DNA of 64,000 nt from NCBI RefSeq assembly GCF_000003815.2, contig NC_049989.1:21337888-21401887 (forward strand), written 5' to 3'. Positions 1-10,800 of this stretch are shown here, piece after piece (position 1 is the first letter of the stretch; each line of letters opens with the position of its first letter). The translations under genes were made by a program, and so were the position numbers. Origin of the DNA: Branchiostoma floridae (lineage: Eukaryota > Chordata > Leptocardii > Amphioxiformes > Branchiostomatidae). Under the pieces are notes generated by a model, which made no database searches, had not been told where the DNA came from, and was given only the letters and a program-made list of their open reading frames with translations.

Positions 1-2
1 AA

Positions 3-2141
3 AACCTCCCCAAATCCATCTGCAGCTTAGATTTGTCAACTAACAAGATAAAAAAGATTCAGCCTGGTGCATTTGCAAATCTACTCTGGCTGGAAGAGTT
101 GGATCTGTGCTACAACAAGCTAACAAATATTCAACCAGGTGCATTTTCAAATCTACCCCGGCTACAAGTGTTGAAAGTGATCAACAATCAGATAAGAAAT
201 ATTCAGCCTGGTACATTTGCAAATCTACCCCAGCTAGAAGAATTGCGCTTGGCCGATAATGATATGACACTGATTCAACCTGGTGTATTCTCAAATCTAC
301 CCAGGCTACAATCATTGGAACTGTCCCGCAACCAGATAAAAATGATTCAGCCTGGTACATTTGCAAACCTACCCCAGCTAAAAACGTTGGATCTGAGTGA
401 CAACCAGATGGGGAAAACTCCACCTGGCCTCTTTACAAATATACCCCAGCTAGAAGAGTTGTACCTGAACCGATACCAGATAATGATTCTGCCTGGTTTG
501 TTTGCAAATATTCCTCAGCTAAAAGAGCTGTACCTTTCCTCCAATCAACTAACAAAGATTCATCCTGGTACATTTGCAAATCTACCCGGGCTAGAAAAGT
601 TGGTTCTGGCTTCCAACCAGATTACAATGATTCAGGAAGGTGCATATCCCACAAAACTCCAGTATTTGGACCTGAGATCAAACAAGATATCTGCGATTAC
701 CCCCTTGGCTTATGGTATGTTGAAATGTATTCCACACATACATCTTCGTATGAACCCCTGGCAGTGTGACTGTAAGATGCTTCCCTTGAGGCTAGATATC
801 ACTGACTTTCCTTCATTTAAAAACCAGATATACTGTGCCCAACCATCCAAATTCCGGCATCAAAATCTTGCAGATATCAATCCTGAAGAATTGATTTGTG
901 AAGAGCCAACCAAATCAATACTCCATGTTGATGGCCGAATTCATTTTGGCAATTGTAGCACACCGAGCGGCTCAACGGTAGGTCGTACAGACAAAATAAG
1001 AAGAACACCAACTTCACCCACTACAACAACTCCAGAAAACACAGAAAGTAACAGTTTCAATGCTATTGTCCGAGTAAGTTCTACCAACCGTTACAATGGC
1101 ACAACAGCTGACTTAACGGCAGATTTTTACTTTACAGTAGGCACTGGAGGAAAAGCAAGCAAAACAAGAACAACTCTAACTTCACCCCTTACAGAAATTA
1201 ATGAAAGCAGCACCTCCCATGAGTCTGCTCCCAGTTTCCCCATACCCGTTCTCGTTGTCTCTATCAGTTGTTCAGTAGCTGGCATTGTCCTTATTGGAAC
1301 AATCATTGCCACAATCTGGTCCCACAGAAGAAACAAAAATCCTCCATCGGGTCCTGTTTCAGTCCCAAATTCTCAGGCTAACACGCGATATCTGGCAAAT
1401 CCTCTGTACGCAAGTGTAGAAACACCACCAAATCACTCAAATTCTACCAGTGTCCATGGCCAGACAGCGCGGGGCCAGTCTCATACCAGCACTAAGATCA
1501 ACTCAAACGTCTCAGCTGGTGCAATGACTAGTGGTGAAGATATACATACCCAACATGATCAGATAGGACAGGGCCATTCTCATGCCACCCCTGAGTCCAA
1601 TACAAAGTCCACCACTAAGTCCACCTCAGCTACTGTGGTGACTAGTGGTGATGATCACCAGTATGAAGAAGTAGACAAACATGATGATCAGACAGGGCAG
1701 GACCAGTCTCAGGCCATCACTAAGATCAACTCAAACACCACATCTACTGAAGTGTCCACTGCTCATGATCACCAGTATAAAGATACAGACAATCAACATG
1801 ATCAGACAGGGCAGGGCCAGTCTCAGGCCATCGCTGATTCCTTAGATGCTAGAAATGAGTCTTATGGCACCGGGCCGACTGCCTTACAGCCAAATCCTCT
1901 GTATAAGTTTGGGTCGTCCGAATCACAGCCGGGTTCTCTGGACAAGTTTGTGGATCAGCATCAGGCCGACACAAACGCATTAAACAATGTCCCTCCACGC
2001 CTCTCCACTCCCCGCGATGATGGCATATATTTGAAGCCAGATGATGCCCTAAGCACGAGGCCAGCAAGCCTGTATGAGATGCCACCAAATAAGATTTGCG
2101 ATAACGACACGATCTACTGCCAACCTACAGCAAACATATAG
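3..2141 (+). CDS. LRR transmembrane receptor-like protein, gene A (5' end outside window)
   Basis: C-terminal 712 residues of a predicted single-pass receptor. The reading frame is open to the window edge, so signal peptide, LRRNT and start codon lie upstream. About ten LRRs of the 24-residue type (LxxLxLxxNxIxxIQPGxFANLPx) are followed by LRRCT from partial residue 251 (NPWQCDC...ICEEPT), a Ser/Thr-rich stalk with NGT sites, a membrane helix near 414-439 and a long cytoplasmic tail. The tail has NPLY twice, repeated HQYEEV-type modules and three C-terminal YxxP motifs (YLKP, YEMP, YCQP). The seventh LRR is one residue short. Compared with genes E and F it lacks the modules matching their LRRs 2-4, while stalk, helix and tail are nearly identical to theirs. 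Ligand unknown; a cell-surface recognition role is inferred from architecture. Confidence 0.85.
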   Translation, partial: NLPKSICSLDLSTNKIKKIQPGAFANLLWLEELDLCYNKLTNIQPGAFSNLPRLQVLKVINNQIRNIQPGTFANLPQLEELRLADNDMTLIQPGVFSNLPRLQSLELSRNQIKMIQPGTFANLPQLKTLDLSDNQMGKTPPGLFTNIPQLEELYLNRYQIMILPGLFANIPQLKELYLSSNQLTKIHPGTFANLPGLEKLVLASNQITMIQEGAYPTKLQYLDLRSNKISAITPLAYGMLKCIPHIHLRMNPWQCDCKMLPLRLDITDFPSFKNQIYCAQPSKFRHQNLADINPEELICEEPTKSILHVDGRIHFGNCSTPSGSTVGRTDKIRRTPTSPTTTTPENTESNSFNAIVRVSSTNRYNGTTADLTADFYFTVGTGGKASKTRTTLTSPLTEINESSTSHESAPSFPIPVLVVSISCSVAGIVLIGTIIATIWSHRRNKNPPSGPVSVPNSQANTRYLANPLYASVETPPNHSNSTSVHGQTARGQSHTSTKINSNVSAGAMTSGEDIHTQHDQIGQGHSHATPESNTKSTTKSTSATVVTSGDDHQYEEVDKHDDQTGQDQSQAITKINSNTTSTEVSTAHDHQYKDTDNQHDQTGQGQSQAIADSLDARNESYGTGPTALQPNPLYKFGSSESQPGSLDKFVDQHQADTNALNNVPPRLSTPRDDGIYLKPDDALSTRPASLYEMPPNKICDNDTIYCQPTANI

Positions 2142-2684
2142 TGGCTACATGATAACAGAATCTGAAAGGCCATTCATAAAGTTTTGCCATCTCAAAGGCT
2201 CACATTCATGGCCATTGGTTGTGCGGTACGATTCATGAAACAGATTTCTTTTAAACGACTTTCAATAATAATGATAATAATCATCATTATAAATCTTCCC
2301 GGAAAGCTTACCAAACAAACGTCCATAAAGCACCTTCTTTACGGATGTAACGAATCGCCAATGACAACGTTTCCTAGACAAAATGTATGCGCTTGAACAT
2401 TGAAAACACTAGCATTGAGGTCCTTGCATTGAAAGAGAAAACAGCATCCTGCAGTGCTTGAATCACGGCATAAGTTTCATAATATAATCTGTTCCTCAGT
2501 CAGCTTCCTCCTTTTTTGAGTAAACACCCAACCACAAACTAAAAACCAAGAAAAGTCATGTATTTATTTTAGAGCTCCTATGACGTTTCCAACAAACATG
2601 GGAACTTTACATCATAACAAGTAAGTGCACATGTGAAAGACAATAACAGTAGCGCGCCCAAGATATTTGTGGAAAGGAAATCGT
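2142..2684 (+). other. 3' UTR of gene A, homology to E and F ends abruptly
   Basis: Sequence after the stop matches the 3' flanks of genes E (from 50847) and F (from 60072) closely, then stops matching near 2684. After that E and F continue alike while this copy changes to unrelated sequence. The conserved polyadenylation region of the paralogs is therefore missing, and no clear replacement signal was identified. From about 2690 to 3248 I see only AT-rich non-coding sequence. Confidence 0.5.
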
Positions 2685-3256
2685 TGTACACCGACCGAGT
2701 ACAAATAGAAATGGCCAGCAAAAGTGTATAATGAGCCAAAAAAGGCCCCAGAAAGCCTGCTATGGAGGCTAGTGTATGACTACCTTACCTGTATTGGCGA
2801 TCTTTATAGTATCACTTGTCAAAAAGAAAGAGAAAAACCATCAGAATGGCTCCGCCCTTAGGCGTTGCCAAAAACGGTATACCGAACAACAAATTGTCCA
2901 AATCACCTTCTTTGACTTTGAAATTGACTTTTAAAAGGATACTATAGTATCAGTACCCGTTTCTAAATATCATTTTGCAATTTACTTCATACACATGTAT
3001 TACAAATCCGTACATTTTGTTTCTCACGAATTTTGGAAGTCTTAACAGGGAATGTATAGATTTTGTTAAACACTCCAGTTGTTTTCCTATCTTTGACATG
3101 TATAATTGTTTATAATGTAAGCGATTCCCTACTAGGTTTATAACAAACTCTGCTGTTTGTGCAGTGTAGTTGTACTGATATTTTTTGTTTTGTTTTGTGG
3201 ATATACATTAGAGGTAAGGAATTGGATTACAGTAGCAAGTCCTTAACATTCAGTAC

Positions 3257-3689
3257 TAGGGCTGGGTATCGGTACAGTGTACCGGTACAAAACCGGTTTT
3301 TCTTTTTGGACCGGTCCAGAAAAACCGGACCTGAAAAAAGTAGGTGGACCGGATGTTGGACCTTTAAGAAAATTAACAGATTATTTGATCAGGAATTCAC
3401 ACGTTTTGGCGCTTGCACGTGGAAGAAAATGACAAGAGCGAAGCAGATTTTAGTTTATATTAATTTCTACCAAGTTTTACAGTCAATCGTACAGGTGCAG
3501 TTAGCGTTTTAGGTTTTTAAAACGCCAGTGTGAGTCTAATACTCCACCAAACTGATTTCTTTGTAGTAAAATGGACCATTGGTATGATTCAGACTGAATC
3601 AGGTCCAGGTTCAGGTCCGGACCTGGACCTGATCCTCTGGACCTGAACCGGACCTAGACCTGAAGTTTCTGTACCGGTACCCACCCCTA
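3257..3689. mobile_element. Non-autonomous hAT-type MITE
   Basis: A 433-bp element with terminal inverted repeats TAGGGCTGGGTATCGGTAC and GTACCGGTACCCACCCCTA, flanked by perfect 8-bp direct repeats TTCAGTAC at 3249-3256 and 3690-3697. The 8-bp duplication is typical of hAT transposition. The interior is rich in ACCGG/GGACC motifs and has no transposase. Confidence 0.8.
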
Positions 3690-3906
3690 TTCAGTACTGT
3701 ACAGATCATTTGTAGTCGAGATGGATGTATGGACCATTGTAAGTTATTGTAATTACAATCATAGTGACAGACCCTTAACGATCATGGCAACAAAAATTTT
3801 ATGATTATAGCAACATAACGAAAAGTATGATATTAAAGGCAACAAAGCACTAAAAATTGCAAAAATATATCATGAGCACCATTTTTGTACACTATTGATC
3901 ATTTCA

Positions 3907-4560
3907 TTTTATTGATATGAATAGTTTTATCATCGTTCACACAAACAGCCCGACCCGGTTCCGGTTTGGCAATGTGACCCTAGTATTAATAAGTTAATAA
4001 ACCGTAATCAAGTTATTGAGGAAAAATCTTAATTTTTACAATATTCAGCGGGAGGAAAGTATCGAGCTGAACAAAGTAGACGGTTGTTCTTGGTTTGTCA
4101 TAGATTATGTTATGGTTAGTTACAAATTTTGAAACTTTTCATTGAAAAATTCTGTAACGAAATCATAACTGTAACTAATACAGTAATCATGTAATATCTC
4201 ACTGCATGGTATCATAAGATCTATTCTTTTATTGATAAGAATTGTTTGATTTTCGTTTACACAAACAGCCCGGCCGGGTCCCGGTTTGGCAATGTCACGA
4301 CCATAGCAATATCAATAAACAAGTCACTGTAAACAGGTAGTTGAGGACAATGTTTCCTTTTCACAATATTTAGCAGGAAAAATGTATCAAGCTGAACAAA
4401 ATAGACGTTCGTTCTTGGTTTGTCATAGATTCTGCAATTGCGTGATGAGAAATCAATTGAAAATTCTGTAACAAAACACAAAATGTAAAAGTAATCATGC
4501 AATATATCAAACCTATCATTACATGGTAGAATACTAACCACTTGGTGTCTTAACTTTCTA
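3907..4560. repeat. Two tandem copies of a ~320-bp sequence
   Basis: Blocks starting at 3907 and 4227 share long stretches such as ACACAAACAGCCCG, GTTTGGCAATGT, GAGCTGAACAAA and TTCTTGGTTTGTCATAGATT at a constant offset of about 320 bp. Divergence is clear, so the duplication is old. The short ORF inside is not conserved as a protein. Confidence 0.6.
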
Positions 4561-5082
4561 TTCTATTGTTCAAACTTTTATAAGTGACACTGTACCTTAT
4601 GACCAAATTGACCCTAATAATGAAACACGGACACATGTCGGTTAATCATCTGAACCTTCAGAAATGGTAGACAACAGGTCAGAGAGATGGTTGAAATGAC
4701 CAGTCTCAGCAAACACCGATAGTTCTGAAGATGTCAAATCCACTGTGAACGGTGTTAACAAGGACCCCTAGCGGCTGGGGGTGACAATGCAGCTTGTTCG
4801 GTCCCATTTGTGAATTCAAAATAACAACCCCGAGAGAGGCTGCCCTTTCATCTTTCTTCATCGCCAGTTATGGAAGATCTAAACCTTCTATCAATTCGAA
4901 AGAATTAAAGAAAGAATTTTATAAGAATGTAAAGAATGGCTATAAATGTGTAAAATTTGTGAAAGCCCTATTTGAATGGATGATCACTTTTTCAACAACT
5001 TGAACTTGTTGTATATTGTTCAGGAGTTTAAGCCTTAAACTTCAGTCAGTTAAACTACCATCTATTTCAACACCATTGTATT

Positions 5083-5337
5083 GATTATCCTACATGTAAA
5101 TGTGGCTATCATTGTGAAACAACTGAACATTATCTACTACACTGCACACTCTATACAAGCCAAAGAAGTTCTTTGTTATCGGCTGTCTCAAATATTATAG
5201 TAGACCTAAAGCACCTCAACGACACTACTTTATGTACTTTACTGTTATCAGGATCAACATCTCTCTCACATCAACAGAACTGTAACATTTTTGATCTTGT
5301 CATTACCTATATCCATTGTACAGGCAGGTTCTCCTAA
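5083..5337 (+). pseudogene. C-terminal fragment of a non-LTR retrotransposon ORF
   Basis: The frame from 5083 encodes 84 residues containing CxCGYHCETTEHYLLHC, the cysteine/histidine-rich knuckle near the C-terminus of many LINE polymerases, and ends at a stop. Downstream sequence runs to AATAAATAAAAAAAAA at about 5505-5520, a typical LINE 3' tail. No reverse-transcriptase core was found upstream, so this is a 5'-truncated copy. The reading between 4780 and 5080 is AT-rich and not recognised. Confidence 0.6.
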
Positions 5338-5754
5338 TTGATTCAGCACCAACTTGTCTTGTTTAAATTTATTTTTCTGTTATCCATTTTGTACTTATGT
5401 ATGTAATGTGGTTTACTATTCTTGTTTTATGCGTATGTTTCTTGAGTAGAAGGCTTAATATAAGCAATTTGTGCTTTTTGCCTCATACTCGCAAAATATA
5501 TGTGAATAAATAAAAAAAAAGCCTTAGACACTGTTGTGATACTGATCTTCCAGTTGAGAATTTAATCTCTGAACCAACTTATAAAATTGGCGTTTCAAAC
5601 CTCCTGATGTCTGTAATGTGCATAACAGTTATCTGGATGCTCTGCTGATACTGCAGTATCGGGTCACCTAATGGATATATTGTGTAGATGTAATTTGTAT
5701 CTTTAGGGGAATGGTACCTGCTTGTACCGCAGCCGAACAATGATGATGATGACA

Positions 5755-5880
5755 TTTCACCTAAAGTCTCTACAGTGTGGCCAAATATTTTTATTTGTTA
5801 TGTTTTTTGTTGTTTTCCTCGGACTGGTGCCTGTTGTAAACAATGAGTAAGAGTAAAATAAAGAATGAATGAATGAACAA
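5755..5880 (+). repeat. Probable LINE/SINE 3' tail with GAAT microsatellite
   Basis: A non-coding segment ending in AAATAAAGAATGAATGAATGAAC near 5858-5879. AATAAA-like runs followed by short tandem repeats are usual at the 3' ends of retroelements. No coding part is visible. The stretch 5521-5754 shows nothing further. Confidence 0.3.
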
Positions 5881-6715
5881 TTGAACATGGAATAAAAGCC
5901 TTTATTGACACAAAAAGTACAGCAACTTTCATATGGCATTATAGTGATCTTGAACCAGTCTAGCTCGCTGAAGAGCTTTTCTTCCACAGGTCCCGACAGA
6001 GAAGACCACTATGTACAGTATTTACAGGTTCATTCTACAGGGAAATTCCCCTTGCGCTTTTCAACAAGCACAATGAATAGTGGGCCACAGCTTATCGTAC
6101 CGTCCTACGGACTGCAACCCTTTCCAGTAGCGTGCATGTTAGGTGGCAAAGTTTAGTAAAAGGCTAAAATTCAAATAACTTTGTACAAACACTAAGCAGT
6201 TAATCTAAATACTTCTCCAAGCAGATGCTTAAGTAAAACCTGTTGGTGTTTTTTGAGTGATGGCTTTAAACCTGCTAGAACAGCCACACCTGTAGGCACA
6301 CCTGTATCAAGGTGTTACTGTAATGTCCATTATTAATACAAAACAGTGCAGACATGCAATAAAATTATTAAGAACTCCAGTTTATGATTAATCATCGAAG
6401 TGGTCATCTGCTGAAAGTAGAATGATGTTTGGGCATTGGGCAACTTTTAACTACTCAGCATTCAATTGAGAATGCCATGTTAGGAATGATGTTAATTATT
6501 GACTTTTCTAACTGTCACATATAATTATCCTTGTTTATTTCCTACATAGATGTCATAACTGTTCCTTCATCCTACGTCTTTGTTATATCATTTGTAGTCT
6601 GGTGTCCAGATGTGCATCAAATAAGCAGATGATAAGTTGTGTTGTCATTATTGGGGTGGGTGTTGCAGATGTTGGGGTGATGCTTTTTGGGTGATGGCTG
6701 GGTTTCAACATTTCA

Positions 6716-7281
6716 GGACAGCCACACCTGTAACAAACACACCTGTTAGCACACCTGTGGTTCCCCACACCTTACACCTGCTGGTGTACTTACACAGGGG
6801 GTCCAGACTGGAGTGCACCTGGCGGGACAGCCACACCTGTAACAAACACACCTGTTAGCACACCTGTGGTACCCACACCTTACACCTGCTGGTGTACTTA
6901 CACAGGGGGTCCAGACTGGAGGGCACCTGTCAGGACAGCCACACCTGTAACAAACACACCTGTTAGCACACCTGTGGTCCCCACACCTTACATCTGCTGG
7001 TGTACTTACACAGGGGGTCTGGACTGGAGGGCACCTGTCAGGACAGCCACACCTGTAACAAACACACCTGTTAGCACACCTGTGGTCGCCACACCTGACA
7101 CCTGCTGGTGTACTTACACAGGGGGTCTGGACTGGAGGGCACCTGTCAGGACAGCCACACCTGTAACAAAAACACCTGTTAGCACACCTGTGGTCCCCAC
7201 ACCTTACACCTGCTGGTGTACTTACACGGGGTCTGGACTGGAGGGCACCTGTCGGGACAGCTACACCTGTAACAAACAATC
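6716..7281. repeat. 108-bp minisatellite, five full units plus a partial one
   Basis: Units start with GGACAGCCACACCTGTAAC at 6716, 6825, 6933, 7041 and 7149, with a partial copy at 7255; spacing is 106-109 bp. Because 108 is a multiple of three, long open frames appear on both strands with 36-residue repeats (8 Cys per unit on the minus strand). No start context, signal peptide or splice structure supports translation. The flanks 6280-6540 and 7265-7510 are themselves a diverged duplicate of each other. Confidence 0.85.
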
Positions 7282-7501
7282 TTGTAGGCACACCTGCATC
7301 AACGTTTTACTGCAATATCCATTAAATAAAACATTGTAATAAAGTGTTAAGAACTACAGTTAAACATTAAGTCATTGCAAGTGGTCATCATCTGAAAACA
7401 ATATAATGTTCTGGCATTGAAAAACTAGAGAATACTGTGTCAGGAAAGAAATTTATCTATCATTTTTCTGATCTACACAATCAATTGTAATTAGTCGTGT
7501 T

Positions 7502-7507
7502 TTTATT
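7502..7507 (-). terminator. Candidate polyadenylation signal of the NLR gene
   Basis: TTTATT on the plus strand reads AATAAA on the minus strand, about 230 bp past the proposed NLR stop codon at 7737. It is the nearest canonical hexamer in the right orientation that I noticed. Hexamers are frequent in AT-rich DNA, so this is tentative. Confidence 0.35.
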
Positions 7508-7736
7508 CCTAAAGAATTTTTAAAACTTAGGCACTGGAGCTTTAATATTGATGCAATCTGTCAATAGAAGTTTTACATCATATTTGGAAGCTCTCATTAT
7601 CCTAGATGGAAATAAGACTTAGTTCTTTATGAATGTCTGTAACATGTTTAGTAACATGTTGGCATAACTTTAACCTCACAAATACAGTATACTGACCTCA
7701 GCTGAGACAATGTACAGAACAGGTCGGCTTGGGGAC

Positions 7737-7800
7737 TCAGACCAGACTCAGGCAGCTGGCTGTTGTGTCCGCTCCCTCAGGAACTTCATCCCTACAGTAG
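7737..7800 (-). CDS. Proposed last coding exon of the NLR gene
   Basis: The LRR exon ends at GCA followed by a perfect GTGAGT donor (9940-9935), which overlaps an in-frame TGA. Joining to an acceptor CACAG at 7805-7801 completes the split codon and adds 21 residues, beginning HYCRDEVPEGA. This aligns with the preceding LRR (LNLYSISMEPAG), so the exon finishes an otherwise broken repeat. A second acceptor 9 bases further on keeps the same frame. Confidence 0.55.
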
Positions 7801-10800
7801 CTGTGTATGGGGAAAGGAAGAAGGAGATGCTTTAAGTTACATCAAAGTTACATGTTGTAAATTAACTGCAGAATGTGCGAGTAAAGTTTAACCCATCAAC
7901 AAAATACAAAAAAAAAATTACTATAAATAGGTGATACTGTCATACTCAAAGTAGACACGTTAGTTAAAGTTAACAAACATATCATGACCAGCTGGTCGCA
8001 GCTGTTGACAACATGAACAGCTGGTCACAGCTGGTCACAGATGTTGACATATTTCGAGCAAGGTGAACAGCTGTCAACTTGTGTGTATGGTAAAATCATA
8101 ATCCAACATATTTCGAGAAAGGTGAACAACTGTCATTGTCAAAGCGGCCATGGACCAAAACACCGTAAGACGAACAAATTGTAGGGTGATATTTTTATAC
8201 ATCCATGATAAAACCAGCAGCCGCGAAAAAAACAACAACGTGCATCATCATCAACCTCAGTGCAGAGGACTTGCCAAACAACGTACGTATGCGACGGGAA
8301 CATGCAGATACAGATGCGAACGGGAATTACTTTGACGATCAGATAAAACCACGCATCTGCTTGACAATATCCAATTACGGCATGACCCACATACAGGGGA
8401 TCTGGACCAATACACCGGAAGACGAACATTTTGTAGGGGTGTTATTTTTATTACATCCGTAATAAAACCAGCTGCCACCAAAAAAAACCATGTGCATCAT
8501 CGTCAACCTCAGAGTTAATTCCAGTTATGGCGGCCATATTGGATTTCCAGGGTCATCCAGGGTCATGGCACCAGAACGAGACTGCAGGTGGTGCCAGCTG
8601 GACATTCTACTATATAGGCTGTATTGCAGACATAAGTATGCCATCTTTGGGAGTGCATTTTATACCTTTAAGGTAAAACACTGCAAAATATTTGCTTGTT
8701 CTCTGTAGAAAATAGTGTCTTGGATATTTGAACTTGATTTTGGTGATATTTATTATTAATTTTTCACATTTTTTGACGGGTGACCTGAGAACAATTAGTG
8801 TCAGTGTTTATATCCTCCATGTGTGCTTTGTATTGGTAATTGTGAATTTGTGATAATAGTAGCTTCACTATTGGGATTAAACCCTACAAATACATGGAAA
8901 TATCGGGATGACATATTTGCGGGTAGAAATTTAGAAGACATTTGGCAGTTGTTCTGATGATTTCTTGATGCCAAGATTCGTTCTGCAAACTAAGCTCTAT
9001 ATGAATGTCATGCTGGGCGTGCTCCTTTACTTGTTTCCCAATACATGTTTTTCATTGTTTTATTATTGTTTGAATAACATAACCCTACACACAGGCTACC
9101 ATCCCTCCTCCACTGGCACTTATAATAAAAGTTATGGTTTTTTTTCAGTTTGGCATTGAAAAATTGCCAAAACAACAATAAACAATCTGCTACATTTCAT
9201 CCTACAATGTTATGGACCCAACATGTCGACATTTTTGTGTCGGGTTATGTTGTTTAAACTAAAATAAAACAATGAAAATAGATAGATTTGGAAACAACTA
9301 AAGGAGCACAACGGGTACATACACCGCCTTCCTTCTTGGATTCAGCATGATATTCCCACAGAACGAATCTTGGCATCAAGAAATCATCAGAACAACTGCC
9401 AAACGTATTCTAAATTTCTACCTAAAGGTCTGTCAGCCCGATAATTCCATGTTTTTTAAAAATTGTAGGGTTTAATCACAGTTACCGATACACAGCACAC
9501 ATGGAGGATATAAACACTGACACCAATTGTTCTCAGGTCACCCTTCAAAAAATGTGAAAAAATTAATAAAAATTTTTACTAAAATTGACCTCAAATGTCC
9601 AAAACAATATTTTCTTCAGATAGCAGGCATGTATTGTGCTGTATTTAACCTTAGAGGGGTGAAATGCACTCCCAAAGATGGCATACATATGTCTGCAATA
9701 TAGTAGAATGCCCAACTGCCACCACCTGCAGTCTCGTTCTGGTGCCATGACCCCGGATGACCCCTGAAATCCAACATGGCCGCCATAACTGGAATTAACT
9801 CTATTACGCTCTTGAATGTTTGCTAAAGTCAAGCCATACAAATTCATGAAAACATACTTCTGAATCAAATGCAAAAGTCAATCCACCCATCCTATGCTAC
9901 CATACAGTACAGTACAGCATGTCTATAGGATGTAACTCACTGCAGCCTCTCCAGTGTTGGGTGTACCTCAGCAGCCTGCACCACAGCCTGGAACCCTGCA
10001 GGCTCCATGGAGATCGAATAGAGGTTCAGCCACTCCAGGGCAGGGAGTCTGGGTAGAGCCTCGGCTAGAGCCATGGCAGCGGTGTCAGACAGGTGTGCAT
10101 GTGGGTCATAATAACCAGACATGTTCAGCCTGGTCAGTGCCGGCAGTGTGCTGATGAGTTGTGCGACCCTCCCCAGTCCGGCTCCTGTTACTCCACTATT
10201 CCCCCCGATGTACAGCTCCTGTAGTGTGGTGTTACAGTGAGGGGCTGTGGTCAGACTCTTGTCACCAGGTGGGTTTTGTTCCATGTCCAAACTGCTGGGC
10301 TGGCAGAGTGTTTGCACCAGTGAGACAATCCCTGAGTCTCCTATGTTATTCCTGCTCACATCCAACACCTGTAATTGCACCAGGTGAGGCAGAGCTTTGA
10401 CCAGGGATGATATTCCCCTGTCACTGATACCTGTAGCACTGAGATCCAACACCTTCATGGCTGTGAGGTGGTGGAGGATAGCAGCCAGGCATTCCAGCCC
10501 GGGGTCTCCTATGGCATTATGACTAATGTCCAGTTTGATCAGTCTGGTTAGCTTACACAGTGCAGGGACCAGTATGCGCATGCCTGTGGGGCTGATACCA
10601 ATCCAACTCAGGACCAACACCTGCATAGCTGTGAAGATGGGGAGGATGGTGGTGAGAGATTCCAGCCCAGTGTCACCGATCTTATAATTACTGCTTATAT
10701 CCAGTACTCTCAGTCCCACGAGGTGGCGAATGTAGGGAGCCAGGGATGACATGCCCACAGCTGTCATGCCAACTCCAATTGGCAACAATTCGTCCCCTCC

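Noticed and set aside
3159-3512. 117-codon plus-strand ORF
   Set aside because: It runs from flanking DNA into the hAT MITE and crosses its target duplication; not a conserved protein.
6746-7339. Long Cys-rich and Thr/Pro-rich ORFs over the 108-bp repeat on both strands
   Set aside because: They arise because the unit is a multiple of three; no signal peptide, start context, splice sites or independent homology.
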